64,000 nt of DNA. It comes from Anaerotardibacter muris. GTDB taxonomy: Bacteria > Actinomycetota > Coriobacteriia > Coriobacteriales > Eggerthellaceae. The notes under the pieces were generated by a model. The model made no database searches. It worked only from the letters and a program-made list of their open reading frames with translations, and was not told where the DNA came from. Location of the stretch: the NCBI RefSeq assembly GCF_943192915.1, contig NZ_CALPCD010000003.1, positions 62,001 through 126,000 on the forward strand, given 5' to 3'. The translations under genes were made by a program, and so were the position numbers. This document shows, one piece after another, positions 9,913 to 17,302 of this stretch (within the stretch, counting starts at the first letter, position 1; every line of letters starts with the position of its first letter).

Positions 9913-10506
9913 ATGAAGCGCGTGATCATTGCTACGAACAATGCCCATAAGGTTACCGAGATTCGCGATACCTTCGCTGATATGGGTTGGGAATGCTTGA
10001 GCTTGAAGGAAGTTGGCATCCAGTCTGATCCAGAAGAGAATGGCACCACGCTGGTGGAGAATGCGCGCATCAAGGCACGCGCAGCCCATGAGCTTTCAGG
10101 GTGTGCGGTGCTCGCGGATGATTCTGGCTTGCTGGTCGATGCGCTCGATGGTGCGCCTGGTGTTTATTCCTCGCGTTATGCCGGCGAAGACGCAAGCGAT
10201 GGCGACAACAACGAACTGTTGCTCAAGAATCTTGCGGAAGTTGCGCCTGAAGACCGTAAGGCTCATTTTTCTTGCGTGCTCGTTTTCATCGATGAAGATG
10301 GCAGCGAAACGGTAGCTGAAGGCCGTGTTGATGGTTTGATCGGTTTTGAAGAGCGTGGCAACGAAGGGTTTGGTTATGACCCGCTCTTTTTGCCTGATGA
10401 TTTCGGCAACGAAAAGACCTTCTCTGAACTCGGCCTTGAAGAGAAGCAAAAGGTCTCGCATCGCGCCCGCGCTCTATCGCAGCTTGCCTCTCAACTTCAA
10501 GGATAA
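9913..10506 (+). CDS. rdgB: XTP/dITP diphosphatase (RdgB/HAM1 family)
   Basis: House-cleaning pyrophosphatase that hydrolyses ITP, dITP and XTP. The 197-residue protein starts with the family motif VIIATNNAHKVTEI, has ADDSGLLVDALDGAPGVYSS in the active site, and ends with GFGYDPLFLPDDFG and SHRARAL. The ATG follows AAGGAGCCGCC, 24 bp after murI, so it is probably co-transcribed. A structured repeat element starts 12 bp after its stop and no normal terminator lies between. Confidence 0.95.
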   Translation: MKRVIIATNNAHKVTEIRDTFADMGWECLSLKEVGIQSDPEENGTTLVENARIKARAAHELSGCAVLADDSGLLVDALDGAPGVYSSRYAGEDASDGDNNELLLKNLAEVAPEDRKAHFSCVLVFIDEDGSETVAEGRVDGLIGFEERGNEGFGYDPLFLPDDFGNEKTFSELGLEEKQKVSHRARALSQLASQLQG

Positions 10507-10518
10507 AAAGTTGCACGA

Positions 10519-10687
10519 TGCTGCGGATGTAAGGTGAGGGTGCAGAACTTACTCTGAACACTAAATTGAATAATAGAATTCAGCAAAGCTGAATTCGCGT
10601 ATCAATGCATGAGGCAGTGCAGCGCATGAGCCGAAGACGAACAGCGCCAGCGGGTAAGTTATGCAGCATTACCTTGCGGCCACAGTA
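10519..10687 (+). repeat. Structured dispersed element, copy A
   Basis: A 169-nt element in the spacer after rdgB. The outer arm 10519-10535 pairs with 10671-10687 at 15 of 17 positions without gaps (including G-T). Further in, AACTTACT pairs with GGTAAGTT. A 9-bp hairpin GAATTCAGC-aaa-GCTGAATTC lies at 10575-10595. The core GCATGAGGCAGTGCAGCGCA, then GAGCCGAAGACGAACAGCG, is shared with copies B, C and D. It is not followed by a T-run, so it is not a simple terminator. The function is unknown. Confidence 0.75.
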
Positions 10688-10698
10688 TCCCAGTAGAC

Positions 10699-10721
10699 TA
10701 AAAAAGCCCTCATCCGAGGGC
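10699..10721 (-). terminator. Terminator of the tRNA-Pro/tRNA-Gly unit
   Basis: GCCCTC-atcc-GAGGGC, with an A-run on the left of the + strand, reads on the - strand as a 6-bp stem followed by TTTTTT. Confidence 0.75.
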
Positions 10722-10731
10722 CTTTGTGTGA

Positions 10732-10805
10732 TGGAGCGGGTGACGAGAATCGAACTCGCGTGACCAGCTTGGAAGGCTGGAGTTCTACCATTGAACTACA
10801 CCCGC
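10732..10805 (-). tRNA. tRNA-Gly (anticodon TCC)
   Basis: The - strand folds into a complete cloverleaf. The acceptor GCGGGTG pairs with CACCCGC, the anticodon arm is CCAGC-CTTCCAA-GCTGG, and the T-loop is GTTCGATTC. CCA is encoded. The anticodon TCC reads GGA/GGG. Confidence 0.95.
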
Positions 10806-10815
10806 ATATAAAAAA

Positions 10816-10892
10816 TGGTCGGGATGACAGGATTCGAACCTGCGACATCCTGCTCCCAAAGCAGGCGCGCTACCAAACTGCGCCACATCCCG
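10816..10892 (-). tRNA. tRNA-Pro (anticodon TGG)
   Basis: The - strand cloverleaf has acceptor CGGGATG/CATCCCG, anticodon arm CCTGC-TTTGGGA-GCAGG, T-loop GTTCGAATC, discriminator A and encoded CCA. It is followed by tRNA-Gly after 10 bp, so the two are one transcript. Confidence 0.95.
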
Positions 10893-10906
10893 ACGCGTGA
10901 TAAATA

Positions 10907-10934
10907 ATTATAACAAACGCATTTTTATTCAAAA
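10907..10934 (-). promoter_or_regulatory. Promoter for tRNA-Pro/tRNA-Gly
   Basis: On the - strand TTTTGA, a 16-bp spacer and TATAAT lie 15 bp before the tRNA-Pro 5' end. Confidence 0.55.
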
Positions 10935-11095
10935 CTCTAATCTGGTAAACGGGTTCGCAGCTCCATATTGCGATATGATGGACATAAAGATATTTTGCTT
11001 CGCCTTCTCACGCAGAGCCATTCACCTGATTCATGCGCGAAGGGCAATGAAGCTGACAGGTGCGCATAAGGGAAACGCGCCAAGGAAGGGGAGCT

Positions 11096-11956
11096 ATGCC
11101 TAACATCTCTGGACACACGAAGACGGTCTGCCTTATTGGCTCACCCGTCGAGCATTCGCTATCGCCAGCAATGCACACGTTCTCTTTTGAGCATCTTGGT
11201 GAAGACGCGGTCTACCTTGCCTACGAAGTGCTGCCTGAAGACCTTGAGGCAGCAGTCGCAGGCATGAAAGCGATGGGCTTCTTAGGCTTCAACGTTACCA
11301 TGCCTCACAAGACCAATATGTATAAATACCTCGACGAACTTTCCGATGCCGCCGAGTTGATGGGCGCGGTGAACACTGTTGTTATCAAGAACGGCAAAGC
11401 GGTTGGCCATAACACCGATGGCGCTGGTTTCATGCGTAATCTGAACGAAAATGGCGTGCATGTGGTTGGCAAGAAGATGACGCTCATCGGTCCTGGTGGC
11501 GCAGGTTCCGCCATCTATGTGCAAGCTGCCCTCGATGGTGCCGCCGCCATCGATATCTTCCGCCGCAATAACGACCGTCAAGACGCTACGGTCGATCGCG
11601 TGAAGAAGGTGGCAGAAGCAACGGGTTGCAATATCCGTTTGCTCGATCTTTCTGATCAGGATGCTCTCAAGCAATCCATTGCTGAATCAGTGGTGTTGGT
11701 GAATGCTTCACAGATCGGTATGGGTGAAACTGAAGGTCAAAGCTTGGTTCCCGCTGAATTCCTTTGTGATGGTTTGGCGGTTGCTGATGTTATCTATGTA
11801 CCGAGCAAGACCAAGCTGCTTGAAGATGCAGAAGCACGCGGACTGAAAGCGATTAATGGTTTGGGCATGCTGCTGTGGCAGGGTGCTATCGCTGAAGATA
11901 TTTGGATCGGAAAAGAAATGCCCACGGATCTTGTCCAAGAGAAGTTCTTCAACTAG
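11096..11956 (+). CDS. aroE: Shikimate/quinate dehydrogenase (AroE/YdiB family)
   Basis: NAD(P)-dependent reduction of 3-dehydroshikimate (or quinate oxidation). The ATG at 11096 follows AAGGAAGGGGAG; an earlier in-frame start has no RBS. The 286-residue product has the substrate-binding GSPVEHSLSPAMH, the catalytic Lys in GFNVTMPHKTNM, NTDGAGF, and the Rossmann GPGGAGSAI. The cofactor loop reads IFRRNND, closer to the YdiB-type quinate/shikimate enzymes than to the NRT loop of NADP-specific AroE, so a catabolic role is possible. A Gfo/Idh oxidoreductase follows after 21 bp. Confidence 0.88.
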   Translation: MPNISGHTKTVCLIGSPVEHSLSPAMHTFSFEHLGEDAVYLAYEVLPEDLEAAVAGMKAMGFLGFNVTMPHKTNMYKYLDELSDAAELMGAVNTVVIKNGKAVGHNTDGAGFMRNLNENGVHVVGKKMTLIGPGGAGSAIYVQAALDGAAAIDIFRRNNDRQDATVDRVKKVAEATGCNIRLLDLSDQDALKQSIAESVVLVNASQIGMGETEGQSLVPAEFLCDGLAVADVIYVPSKTKLLEDAEARGLKAINGLGMLLWQGAIAEDIWIGKEMPTDLVQEKFFN

Positions 11957-11977
11957 GGCTTGATAGGAAGGAATATC

Positions 11978-13024
11978 ATGGCAGTAAAACTTGCAGTTTT
12001 GGGCCTAAATCAGGGCTCGAAGATCGCGCGTGACGCGAAGGCAAATGCAGATTTCGACCTGGTCGCAGTTGCAGGCTTTGGCCAGCAGGCTGAAGATGTT
12101 GCTGCTGAACTCGATGTACCGCTGTTCGCAGATTACAATGACCTACTGAAAGAGGTCGAACTTGATGCGGTAGCTATTGCGCTGCCGAATGGTTTACACG
12201 TAAGCGCAACGCGTGCATGCTTGGATGCGGGCATCAAGAACATTTTGCTTGAAAAGCCTATCGCGAACACGGTTGCCGAAGCTGACGAGATCATCAACAT
12301 GTGTGCAGATGCGGACGCAACGCTGCTCATCGGGCATCATCGCCGTTCGTCTTCGAAGTACCTGTTCCTGCGCGACTTCATCGAATCGGGCAAGCTGGGC
12401 AACCTGGTAGGTATCCAGGGCACGTATGCCATTGCTAAGCCGTTCGCGTATTACGACATCGAATGGCACACCAAGAAGGGTGGCGGTCCATTCTTGATCA
12501 ATGCTATCCACGATATCGACGACCTGAATTACACCACTGGCATGAAGATCGTGCGCGTCTATACGGCAGCACGCAACTTCATTCGCGGTAATGAGATCGA
12601 AGACTCCGCTTCGGTAGTGCTCGAATTCGAGAATGGCGTTACCGCAACTTATTTCATCTCCGATGGCACACCTGGTCCTTGGAATTACGACCTGGCGGCA
12701 GAGGAGAACGTTTTCTTCAAGTGGTGTCCGGGTGAGAACAGCCTGAAGTTCTTCGGCACGAAGGGCTCGTTCGGCTTCCCGAACATGGACTTCTATCACT
12801 ATGCTGATGATGACCATTATGGCTGGGCTGAAGACCTTATCAAGGAACATTTTGTGGTTGAAAAGAATGACCCTATGACAGCAGAGATCGAGCATTTTGC
12901 CGACCTGTGTTTGGGTCGTGAGACGAAGCCACGTTGTACAGGTGAAGATGGGAAAGCGACTCTCAAGGTCATCAATGCGATCCTTGAGTCAGCAGAGACG
13001 GGCAATTTCGTCGATATCGATTAA
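11978..13024 (+). CDS. Gfo/Idh/MocA family oxidoreductase
   Basis: The 348-residue protein has an N-terminal Rossmann domain (VKLAVLGLNQGSK) and the family motif EKPIANTVAEAD with the conserved Lys. It also has the C-terminal alpha/beta domain with GGGPFLINAIHDIDDLNY, where HDIDD matches the catalytic His region. Enzymes of this family oxidise or reduce sugars, cyclitols and related ring hydroxyls with NAD(P). The ATG at 11978 has an AGGAAGG RBS. Pairing in one operon with the shikimate/quinate dehydrogenase suggests a joint role in hydroxylated ring compounds; the substrate is unknown. Confidence 0.85.
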   Translation: MAVKLAVLGLNQGSKIARDAKANADFDLVAVAGFGQQAEDVAAELDVPLFADYNDLLKEVELDAVAIALPNGLHVSATRACLDAGIKNILLEKPIANTVAEADEIINMCADADATLLIGHHRRSSSKYLFLRDFIESGKLGNLVGIQGTYAIAKPFAYYDIEWHTKKGGGPFLINAIHDIDDLNYTTGMKIVRVYTAARNFIRGNEIEDSASVVLEFENGVTATYFISDGTPGPWNYDLAAEENVFFKWCPGENSLKFFGTKGSFGFPNMDFYHYADDDHYGWAEDLIKEHFVVEKNDPMTAEIEHFADLCLGRETKPRCTGEDGKATLKVINAILESAETGNFVDID

Positions 13025-13053
13025 GCCACTTTCCTTTACTTCAATACAGCGGG

Positions 13054-13077
13054 AAAAGACTCCTTCGGGGGTCTTTT
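13054..13077 (+). terminator. Intrinsic terminator after Gfo/Idh gene
   Basis: AAAAGACTCC-ttcg-GGGGTCTTTT, a 10-bp stem with a UUCG loop; the U-run is inside the right arm. Confidence 0.85.
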
Positions 13078-13122
13078 CTCTTTTCGGGGCATACTACGCT
13101 GTAGGCTATGCCGCTGGTGGGG

Positions 13123-13128
13123 TATAAT
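13123..13128 (+). promoter_or_regulatory. -10 box for tRNA-Arg
   Basis: A perfect TATAAT lies 11 bp before the tRNA-Arg 5' end. The -35 region is not recognisable. Confidence 0.5.
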
Positions 13129-13139
13129 ATGTGCGGTTT

Positions 13140-13216
13140 GCGCCCATAGCTCAGCTGGATAGAGCAGTGGACTTCTAATCCGAAGGTCGCAGGTTCGAAT
13201 CCTGCTGGGCGCGCCA
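13140..13216 (+). tRNA. tRNA-Arg (anticodon TCT)
   Basis: Acceptor GCGCCCA/TGGGCGC, D-stem GCTC/GAGC, loop CTTCTAA and encoded CCA identify an Arg tRNA for AGA/AGG. The anticodon stem GTGGA/TCCGA is weak: position 27-43 is G-A and 28-42 is T-G. All other arms are complete. Confidence 0.92.
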
Positions 13217-13220
13217 GAAA

Positions 13221-13260
13221 CAACAAGCCAGAAGCCCTTCGCTTCTGGCTTTTTTTGTTG
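13221..13260 (+). terminator. Terminator after tRNA-Arg
   Basis: AGCCAGAAGC pairs with GCTTCTGGCT across a 5-nt loop, followed by TTTTTT. Flanking CAACA and TTGTTG can extend the stem. Confidence 0.9.
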
Positions 13261-13369
13261 TGCGTGCTCAGGCGAATGATCCTGTAATGGTCAGGCAACG
13301 GATGCTGTTTCCGTTGTTGTCTAGCGAATAGATCGTAGCCAGTTGTGGTCCATTGATCGCCAAGAGTGC

Positions 13370-13398
13370 TTTACTCATATACCCCCAGGGGGTATAAT
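13370..13398 (+). promoter_or_regulatory. csoR-copA promoter with CsoR-type operator
   Basis: A perfect 19-bp palindrome TATACCCCCAGGGGGTATA spans 13378-13396. Its right half runs into a TATAAT -10 box (13393-13398). TTTACT at 13370 with a 17-bp spacer is a candidate -35. The G/C-tract palindrome between -35 and -10 is the classic copper-responsive CsoR operator design, so CsoR binding would block RNA polymerase. Confidence 0.85.
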
Positions 13399-13426
13399 CG
13401 CTCCAACGAACGAAGTGAGGAATCTC

Positions 13427-13723
13427 ATGAGCGAACCATGTATCCATCATAAGAATACGCCGCGAAGCGAAGAGACCCAGGCGAACCTTCAGCGCCGCCT
13501 GAACCGCGTGATCGGCCAGCTCAACGGTGTGAAGGACATGATCGATGAAAACCGCTATTGCGGCGATGTGCTCACGCAGCTGGCTGCCGCCGAAAGCGCA
13601 GTGCGTCGCATATCTGAAATGGTGTTGCGCGAACATATGCGCACCTGCGTGGTCGAAGAGATCCAAACTGGAAACACCGAAGTGGTCGATGAAGTGATGG
13701 ATCTGATGCGCAGGTTCTCTTAA
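13427..13723 (+). CDS. csoR: Copper-sensing transcriptional repressor CsoR
   Basis: The 98-residue all-helical repressor releases DNA when it binds Cu(I). Counting from the ATG at 13427, Cys45, His70 and Cys74 have the exact C-x24-H-x3-C spacing of the CsoR copper site. The QRRLNRVIGQLNGVKDMID segment is the DNA-contacting helix of the CsoR/RcnR family. An in-frame upstream start would put the palindromic operator inside the coding region, so the later ATG is preferred. It is followed after 54 bp by copA. Confidence 0.93.
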   Translation: MSEPCIHHKNTPRSEETQANLQRRLNRVIGQLNGVKDMIDENRYCGDVLTQLAAAESAVRRISEMVLREHMRTCVVEEIQTGNTEVVDEVMDLMRRFS

Positions 13724-13777
13724 GCCCGCACACGTTTTCGAAACCGACCCAGACGAACCAAGATAGGGAAGCAGACC

Positions 13778-16102
13778 ATGGCTCAAACTATACGACTCGC
13801 GATCGAGGGCATGCATTGCGCTAACTGCGCTGCTAACATCGAACGCCATTACCGTGAAACTCCAGGTGTTGAAGATGTTGCGGTGAACTTGGCGAACAAT
13901 ACTGGCAAGGTGACCTTCGACCCCAACGTTGCCAGCGTCGATGATATGTTGCACGTCTTCGACGATCTTTCATTCACGGCAGAGGTCATCGCGGAAGATG
14001 CTCCGCTCGTTGACGAAAAGCGTCGCGCACGTGAAGCAGTTCGCGCAAAGCGGGACCTCTTCACGTTCATTCAAGCTGCAGTGCTCACTGCTATCATCGT
14101 TGCCATTGGTATGATTCCTGGCTGGCATATGGCGGTGGGTCATTGGCTGGCTGGCTGTGTGGTCGACCAGCCTACGCACGTGCAGTCGATGTTCGCGGGC
14201 AATATCCTGCTGCTCGTGCTCACGCTTCCTGTGCAGTTCGGCTGTGGTCTACGCTTCTATAAGGGCGCATTCAGCTCGCTGAAGAGCGGCAGCGCGAATA
14301 TGGATGTATTGGTTGCCCTGGGCACCTCGATCGCGTTCTTGTTCTCGCTCTGGATCACGCTGCTGCCAGTGGTCACGAACAACTGGACTGATGCTGAAGT
14401 AGCGCTGGGTGTGAACGATGGGATGCCGTATTTCGAAACGTGCGCCATGCTCATCACCTTCGTGTTGCTGGGTAAGATCTTGGAAGCCCGAGCGAAGGGC
14501 GCCACCAATCAAGCTATCGAAGCGCTCATCAACCTTACTCCGCCCACCGCAACGGTGGTGCGCGGCGGCGTGGAGCAAGAGATCCCGCTGGCTCAGGTGG
14601 TAGTGGGCGACACCGTGCTCGTTCGGCCAGGCGAAAAGATCCCGGTCGATGGCAAGGTGGTCGAAGGCGTATCAGAGATCGATGAATCCATGCTCACGGG
14701 CGAGCCGCTTCCCGTCAAACGCACAATAGACGACGAAGTCACGGGCGGCACGGTGAACACCACGGGCACGCTCACCTTGCGCGCGCTTCACGTGGGTGCC
14801 GAATCAACGCTGGCTCGTATCGTTCGCGCGGTAGAAGACGCACAAGGATCGAAGGCGCCCGTGCAACGCATTGCGGACAAGATCGCTTCTATCTTCGTAC
14901 CCGCTATTCTGATCATCTCGCTCATCACGTTCTGCGTATGGTTCTTCCTGGTTCCGCCCGAGGGCATGAATACGTTGCTGGCTCAGTCTCTTATGCCAGC
15001 AATTGCGGTCATCGTGGTGGCGTGTCCGTGCGCGCTCGGTCTAGCAACCCCTACCGCGTTGATGGTGGGCATGGGTAAGGGTGCTCAACTGGGTATCCTC
15101 ATCAAAGACGGCGAAGTGCTCGAGCGTCTATGCAAGCTTGATGCTGCTGTGTTCGATAAGACGGGCACCATTACGGTTGGCGACCCGCAGGTAACTTCCT
15201 GCACGGTACCTGCGCGTGAATTGCGCCTTGCTGCTGCGATCGAGGCAAAGAGCGAACATCCGCTGGCACGTGCGGTAGTGAACTATGCGGCAGCTTCGGG
15301 AGCGCTGGGCGAGCGCGTACTGCTCGCCTATAAGACCGAGCACCATGGTGAAACAGTTGGCACTTCTACACCTGCGCAAGATTCGTACGCCAAGGTGCTC
15401 GCGGAAGAGCTGCCTGAAGTGAGCGATTTTCACGCCATCGTGGGCAAGGGTGTTGAAGGCGTGGTCGAGGGCCACAAGGTCTTCGTTGGTTCGAGCGTGG
15501 TGGTCGATGGGGAAGAGGTTGGCACGTTCACCTTCAAGGACGAACCAAAGCCAGATGCCCGCGCTGCTATCGAATCGCTCGATCGTGCGAGTGTTTCAAC
15601 CTATATGGTCACGGGCGACAACCGCGAACAAGCAACCGTGATCGCAACCGAAGTTGGCATAGCGGCCGATCATGCATACGCAGGCATCAAACCGCTCGAG
15701 AAAGCTGAATGCGTGGATGAAGTACGCTTCGCTACCGCAGCTAAGCAAGGTCAAGGGAAAGAGCCGATCATCGCCTTCGTGGGTGATGGCATCAATGACG
15801 CCCCTGCGCTTGCAGCTGCCGATGTGGGCGTGACCATGGCTTCAGGCACCGATGTTGCTCTTGAGGCTGGCTCAGTGGTGCTCATGCGCAACCGTCTTAC
15901 CGACCTGGTAACCACGCTGCGTCTATCGAAAGCAACCATGCGCAAGATCAAGCAGAACTTGTTCTGGGCTCTTATCTATAACTGCATCATGATCCCGCTT
16001 GCTGCCGTTGGCATTCTGGCACCCGCTCTTGCTGGGGCCGCTATGGCGCTCTCCAGTGTCTCGGTAGTGAGCAACTCCCTGCTCCTCAAGCGCTTCAAGT
16101 AA
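13778..16102 (+). CDS. copA: Copper-exporting P1B-type ATPase
   Basis: Pumps Cu(I) out of the cytoplasm. The 774-residue protein starts with one heavy-metal-binding domain (GMHCANC, Cys14/Cys17). It has the transmembrane metal site [10 protein letters not shown] (Cys416, Cys418), phosphorylation Asp460 in DKTGTIT, the TGE motif in [12 protein letters not shown] in SEHPLARAV and the hinge [10 protein letters not shown]. The CPC motif and C-terminal SVVSNSLLL fit a Cu+ rather than a Zn/Cd pump. It shares the CsoR-controlled promoter with csoR. Confidence 0.95.
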   Translation: MAQTIRLAIEGMHCANCAANIERHYRETPGVEDVAVNLANNTGKVTFDPNVASVDDMLHVFDDLSFTAEVIAEDAPLVDEKRRAREAVRAKRDLFTFIQAAVLTAIIVAIGMIPGWHMAVGHWLAGCVVDQPTHVQSMFAGNILLLVLTLPVQFGCGLRFYKGAFSSLKSGSANMDVLVALGTSIAFLFSLWITLLPVVTNNWTDAEVALGVNDGMPYFETCAMLITFVLLGKILEARAKGATNQAIEALINLTPPTATVVRGGVEQEIPLAQVVVGDTVLVRPGEKIPVDGKVVEGVSEIDESMLTGEPLPVKRTIDDEVTGGTVNTTGTLTLRALHVGAESTLARIVRAVEDAQGSKAPVQRIADKIASIFVPAILIISLITFCVWFFLVPPEGMNTLLAQSLMPAIAVIVVACPCALGLATPTALMVGMGKGAQLGILIKDGEVLERLCKLDAAVFDKTGTITVGDPQVTSCTVPARELRLAAAIEAKSEHPLARAVVNYAAASGALGERVLLAYKTEHHGETVGTSTPAQDSYAKVLAEELPEVSDFHAIVGKGVEGVVEGHKVFVGSSVVVDGEEVGTFTFKDEPKPDARAAIESLDRASVSTYMVTGDNREQATVIATEVGIAADHAYAGIKPLEKAECVDEVRFATAAKQGQGKEPIIAFVGDGINDAPALAAADVGVTMASGTDVALEAGSVVLMRNRLTDLVTTLRLSKATMRKIKQNLFWALIYNCIMIPLAAVGILAPALAGAAMALSSVSVVSNSLLLKRFK

Positions 16103-16117
16103 AATTCCTTCACCCGC

Positions 16118-16156
16118 GTGTGGACAAATTGGGGGCGTAGCCCTTTTTGTCCACAC
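16118..16156 (+). terminator. Long hairpin after copA, possible terminator
   Basis: GTGTGGACAAA pairs perfectly with TTTGTCCACAC (11 bp), with a second internal stem GGGC-gta-GCCC. It lies 15 bp after the copA stop. There is no T-run after the outer stem; a TTTTT run is inside the right arm. It abuts a fragment of the dispersed element. Confidence 0.45.
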
Positions 16157-16190
16157 GAACAGCGAAACGGATGAATCCGAGACCCCACCC
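16157..16190 (+). repeat. 3' fragment of the structured dispersed element (copy E)
   Basis: This 34-nt stretch begins GAACAGCGAAACGGATGAAT and continues CCGAGACC. It nearly matches the 3' part of copies B and D. The 5' arm that would pair with it (GATTCAT and GGGTC) is absent upstream; instead a different long hairpin directly precedes it. It is therefore a truncated or remodelled copy. Confidence 0.65.
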
Positions 16191-16211
16191 GGTCAGACAG
16201 CTCGCATGCGG

Positions 16212-16217
16212 TACAAT
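16212..16217 (+). promoter_or_regulatory. Candidate -10 box for argF
   Basis: TACAAT lies 36 bp upstream of argF, in the only spacer before it. A -35 box is not clear. Confidence 0.35.
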
Positions 16218-16252
16218 GGTTCTTTCGCAAGATAGACCTTCAAGGAGGACCT

Positions 16253-17245
16253 ATGTCACAGGCTTTGTCAGGCAGGCACTTTCTGAAGCTGCTCGATTTC
16301 ACCCCGGCAGAGATCGCGGGGTTGGTCGACCTGGCTCAAGACCTTAAGCAGAAGAAGCACGAGGGCATTCCTCACCGCTATCTTGAAGGCAAGAACATCG
16401 TCCTCATCTTCGAGAAGACCTCCACGCGTACGCGCTGCTCATTCGAGGTTGCTGGTCATGACTTAGGCATGGGTGTTACCTACCTCGATCCTTCTGGTTC
16501 GCAGATCGGCAACAAGGAATCCATCAAAGACACCGCGCGTGTACTCGGTCGCATGTTCGATGGCATCGAGTATCGCGGCTACGGCCAAGAGATCGTCGAA
16601 ACCCTTGCGGAATATTCTGGCGTTCCTGTTTGGAATGGCCTTACCAATGAATTCCACCCCACGCAGATGATCGCTGACTTGCTCACCATCCGCGAGAACT
16701 TCGGAAGCTTTCCAGGCTTGAAACTGGTGTTCATGGGTGACGCGAAGAACAATGTGGCGAATTCGCTCATGGTTGCTTGTGCCAAGATGGGCATCAATTT
16801 CGTGGCGTGTGGCCCAGCAGAATGCATGCCTGATGCGCAGCTTGTGGAGACCTGTCGTGCCATCGCTGCCGAAAATGGTTGCGAAGTGCAGTTGACCTCG
16901 GATGTTGAAGAGGCTTGCACGGATGCGAACATCATCTATACCGATATCTGGGTTTCCATGGGGGAGCCTGCCAGCCTCTGGGAAGAGCGTATCAAGTTGC
17001 TCTCACCCTACCAGGTGAACGCTCAAGTTATGAGCTACGCTGCCGATGATGCTATCTTCATGCACTGCCTTCCGGCCTTCCATGACACCGAGACCGCGGT
17101 GGCGAAGGATATCGAAGAGCGCTTCGGCCTAACCGAAATGGAAGTGACCGACGAAGTGTTCGAGTCACCTCGCTCGCGCGTATTCGACGAAGCCGAGAAT
17201 CGCATGCATTCCATCAAAGCCATCATGCTGGCAACCCTGGGTTAA
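16253..17245 (+). CDS. argF: Ornithine carbamoyltransferase
   Basis: Forms citrulline from ornithine and carbamoyl phosphate, or runs in reverse in arginine deiminase fermentation. The 330-residue protein has the carbamoyl-phosphate motif [18 protein letters not shown], the ornithine-binding DIWVSMGE and the HCLPAFHD loop with the catalytic Cys. The RBS is AAGGAGG. argS follows after 57 bp, but no arcA, arcC or other arg genes are nearby, so anabolic (ArgF) versus catabolic (ArcB) use cannot be decided here. Confidence 0.93.
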   Translation: MSQALSGRHFLKLLDFTPAEIAGLVDLAQDLKQKKHEGIPHRYLEGKNIVLIFEKTSTRTRCSFEVAGHDLGMGVTYLDPSGSQIGNKESIKDTARVLGRMFDGIEYRGYGQEIVETLAEYSGVPVWNGLTNEFHPTQMIADLLTIRENFGSFPGLKLVFMGDAKNNVANSLMVACAKMGINFVACGPAECMPDAQLVETCRAIAAENGCEVQLTSDVEEACTDANIIYTDIWVSMGEPASLWEERIKLLSPYQVNAQVMSYAADDAIFMHCLPAFHDTETAVAKDIEERFGLTEMEVTDEVFESPRSRVFDEAENRMHSIKAIMLATLG

Positions 17246-17302
17246 TCAACTCTCAGCCCAAGCCATCGCACTCAAACCAACCAGTAGGGAAGGAACCGAC
17301 GG

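Noticed and set aside
10519..10687. The dispersed elements as integron attC sites, CRISPR repeats or ordinary terminators
   Set aside because: There is no integrase, no gene-cassette pattern and no GTTRRRY boundary, copies are far apart and not regularly spaced, and no T-run follows the stems.
13343..13426. Longer start for CsoR at 13343
   Set aside because: It would place the promoter and palindromic operator inside the coding sequence; the ATG at 13427 gives the family's normal length.
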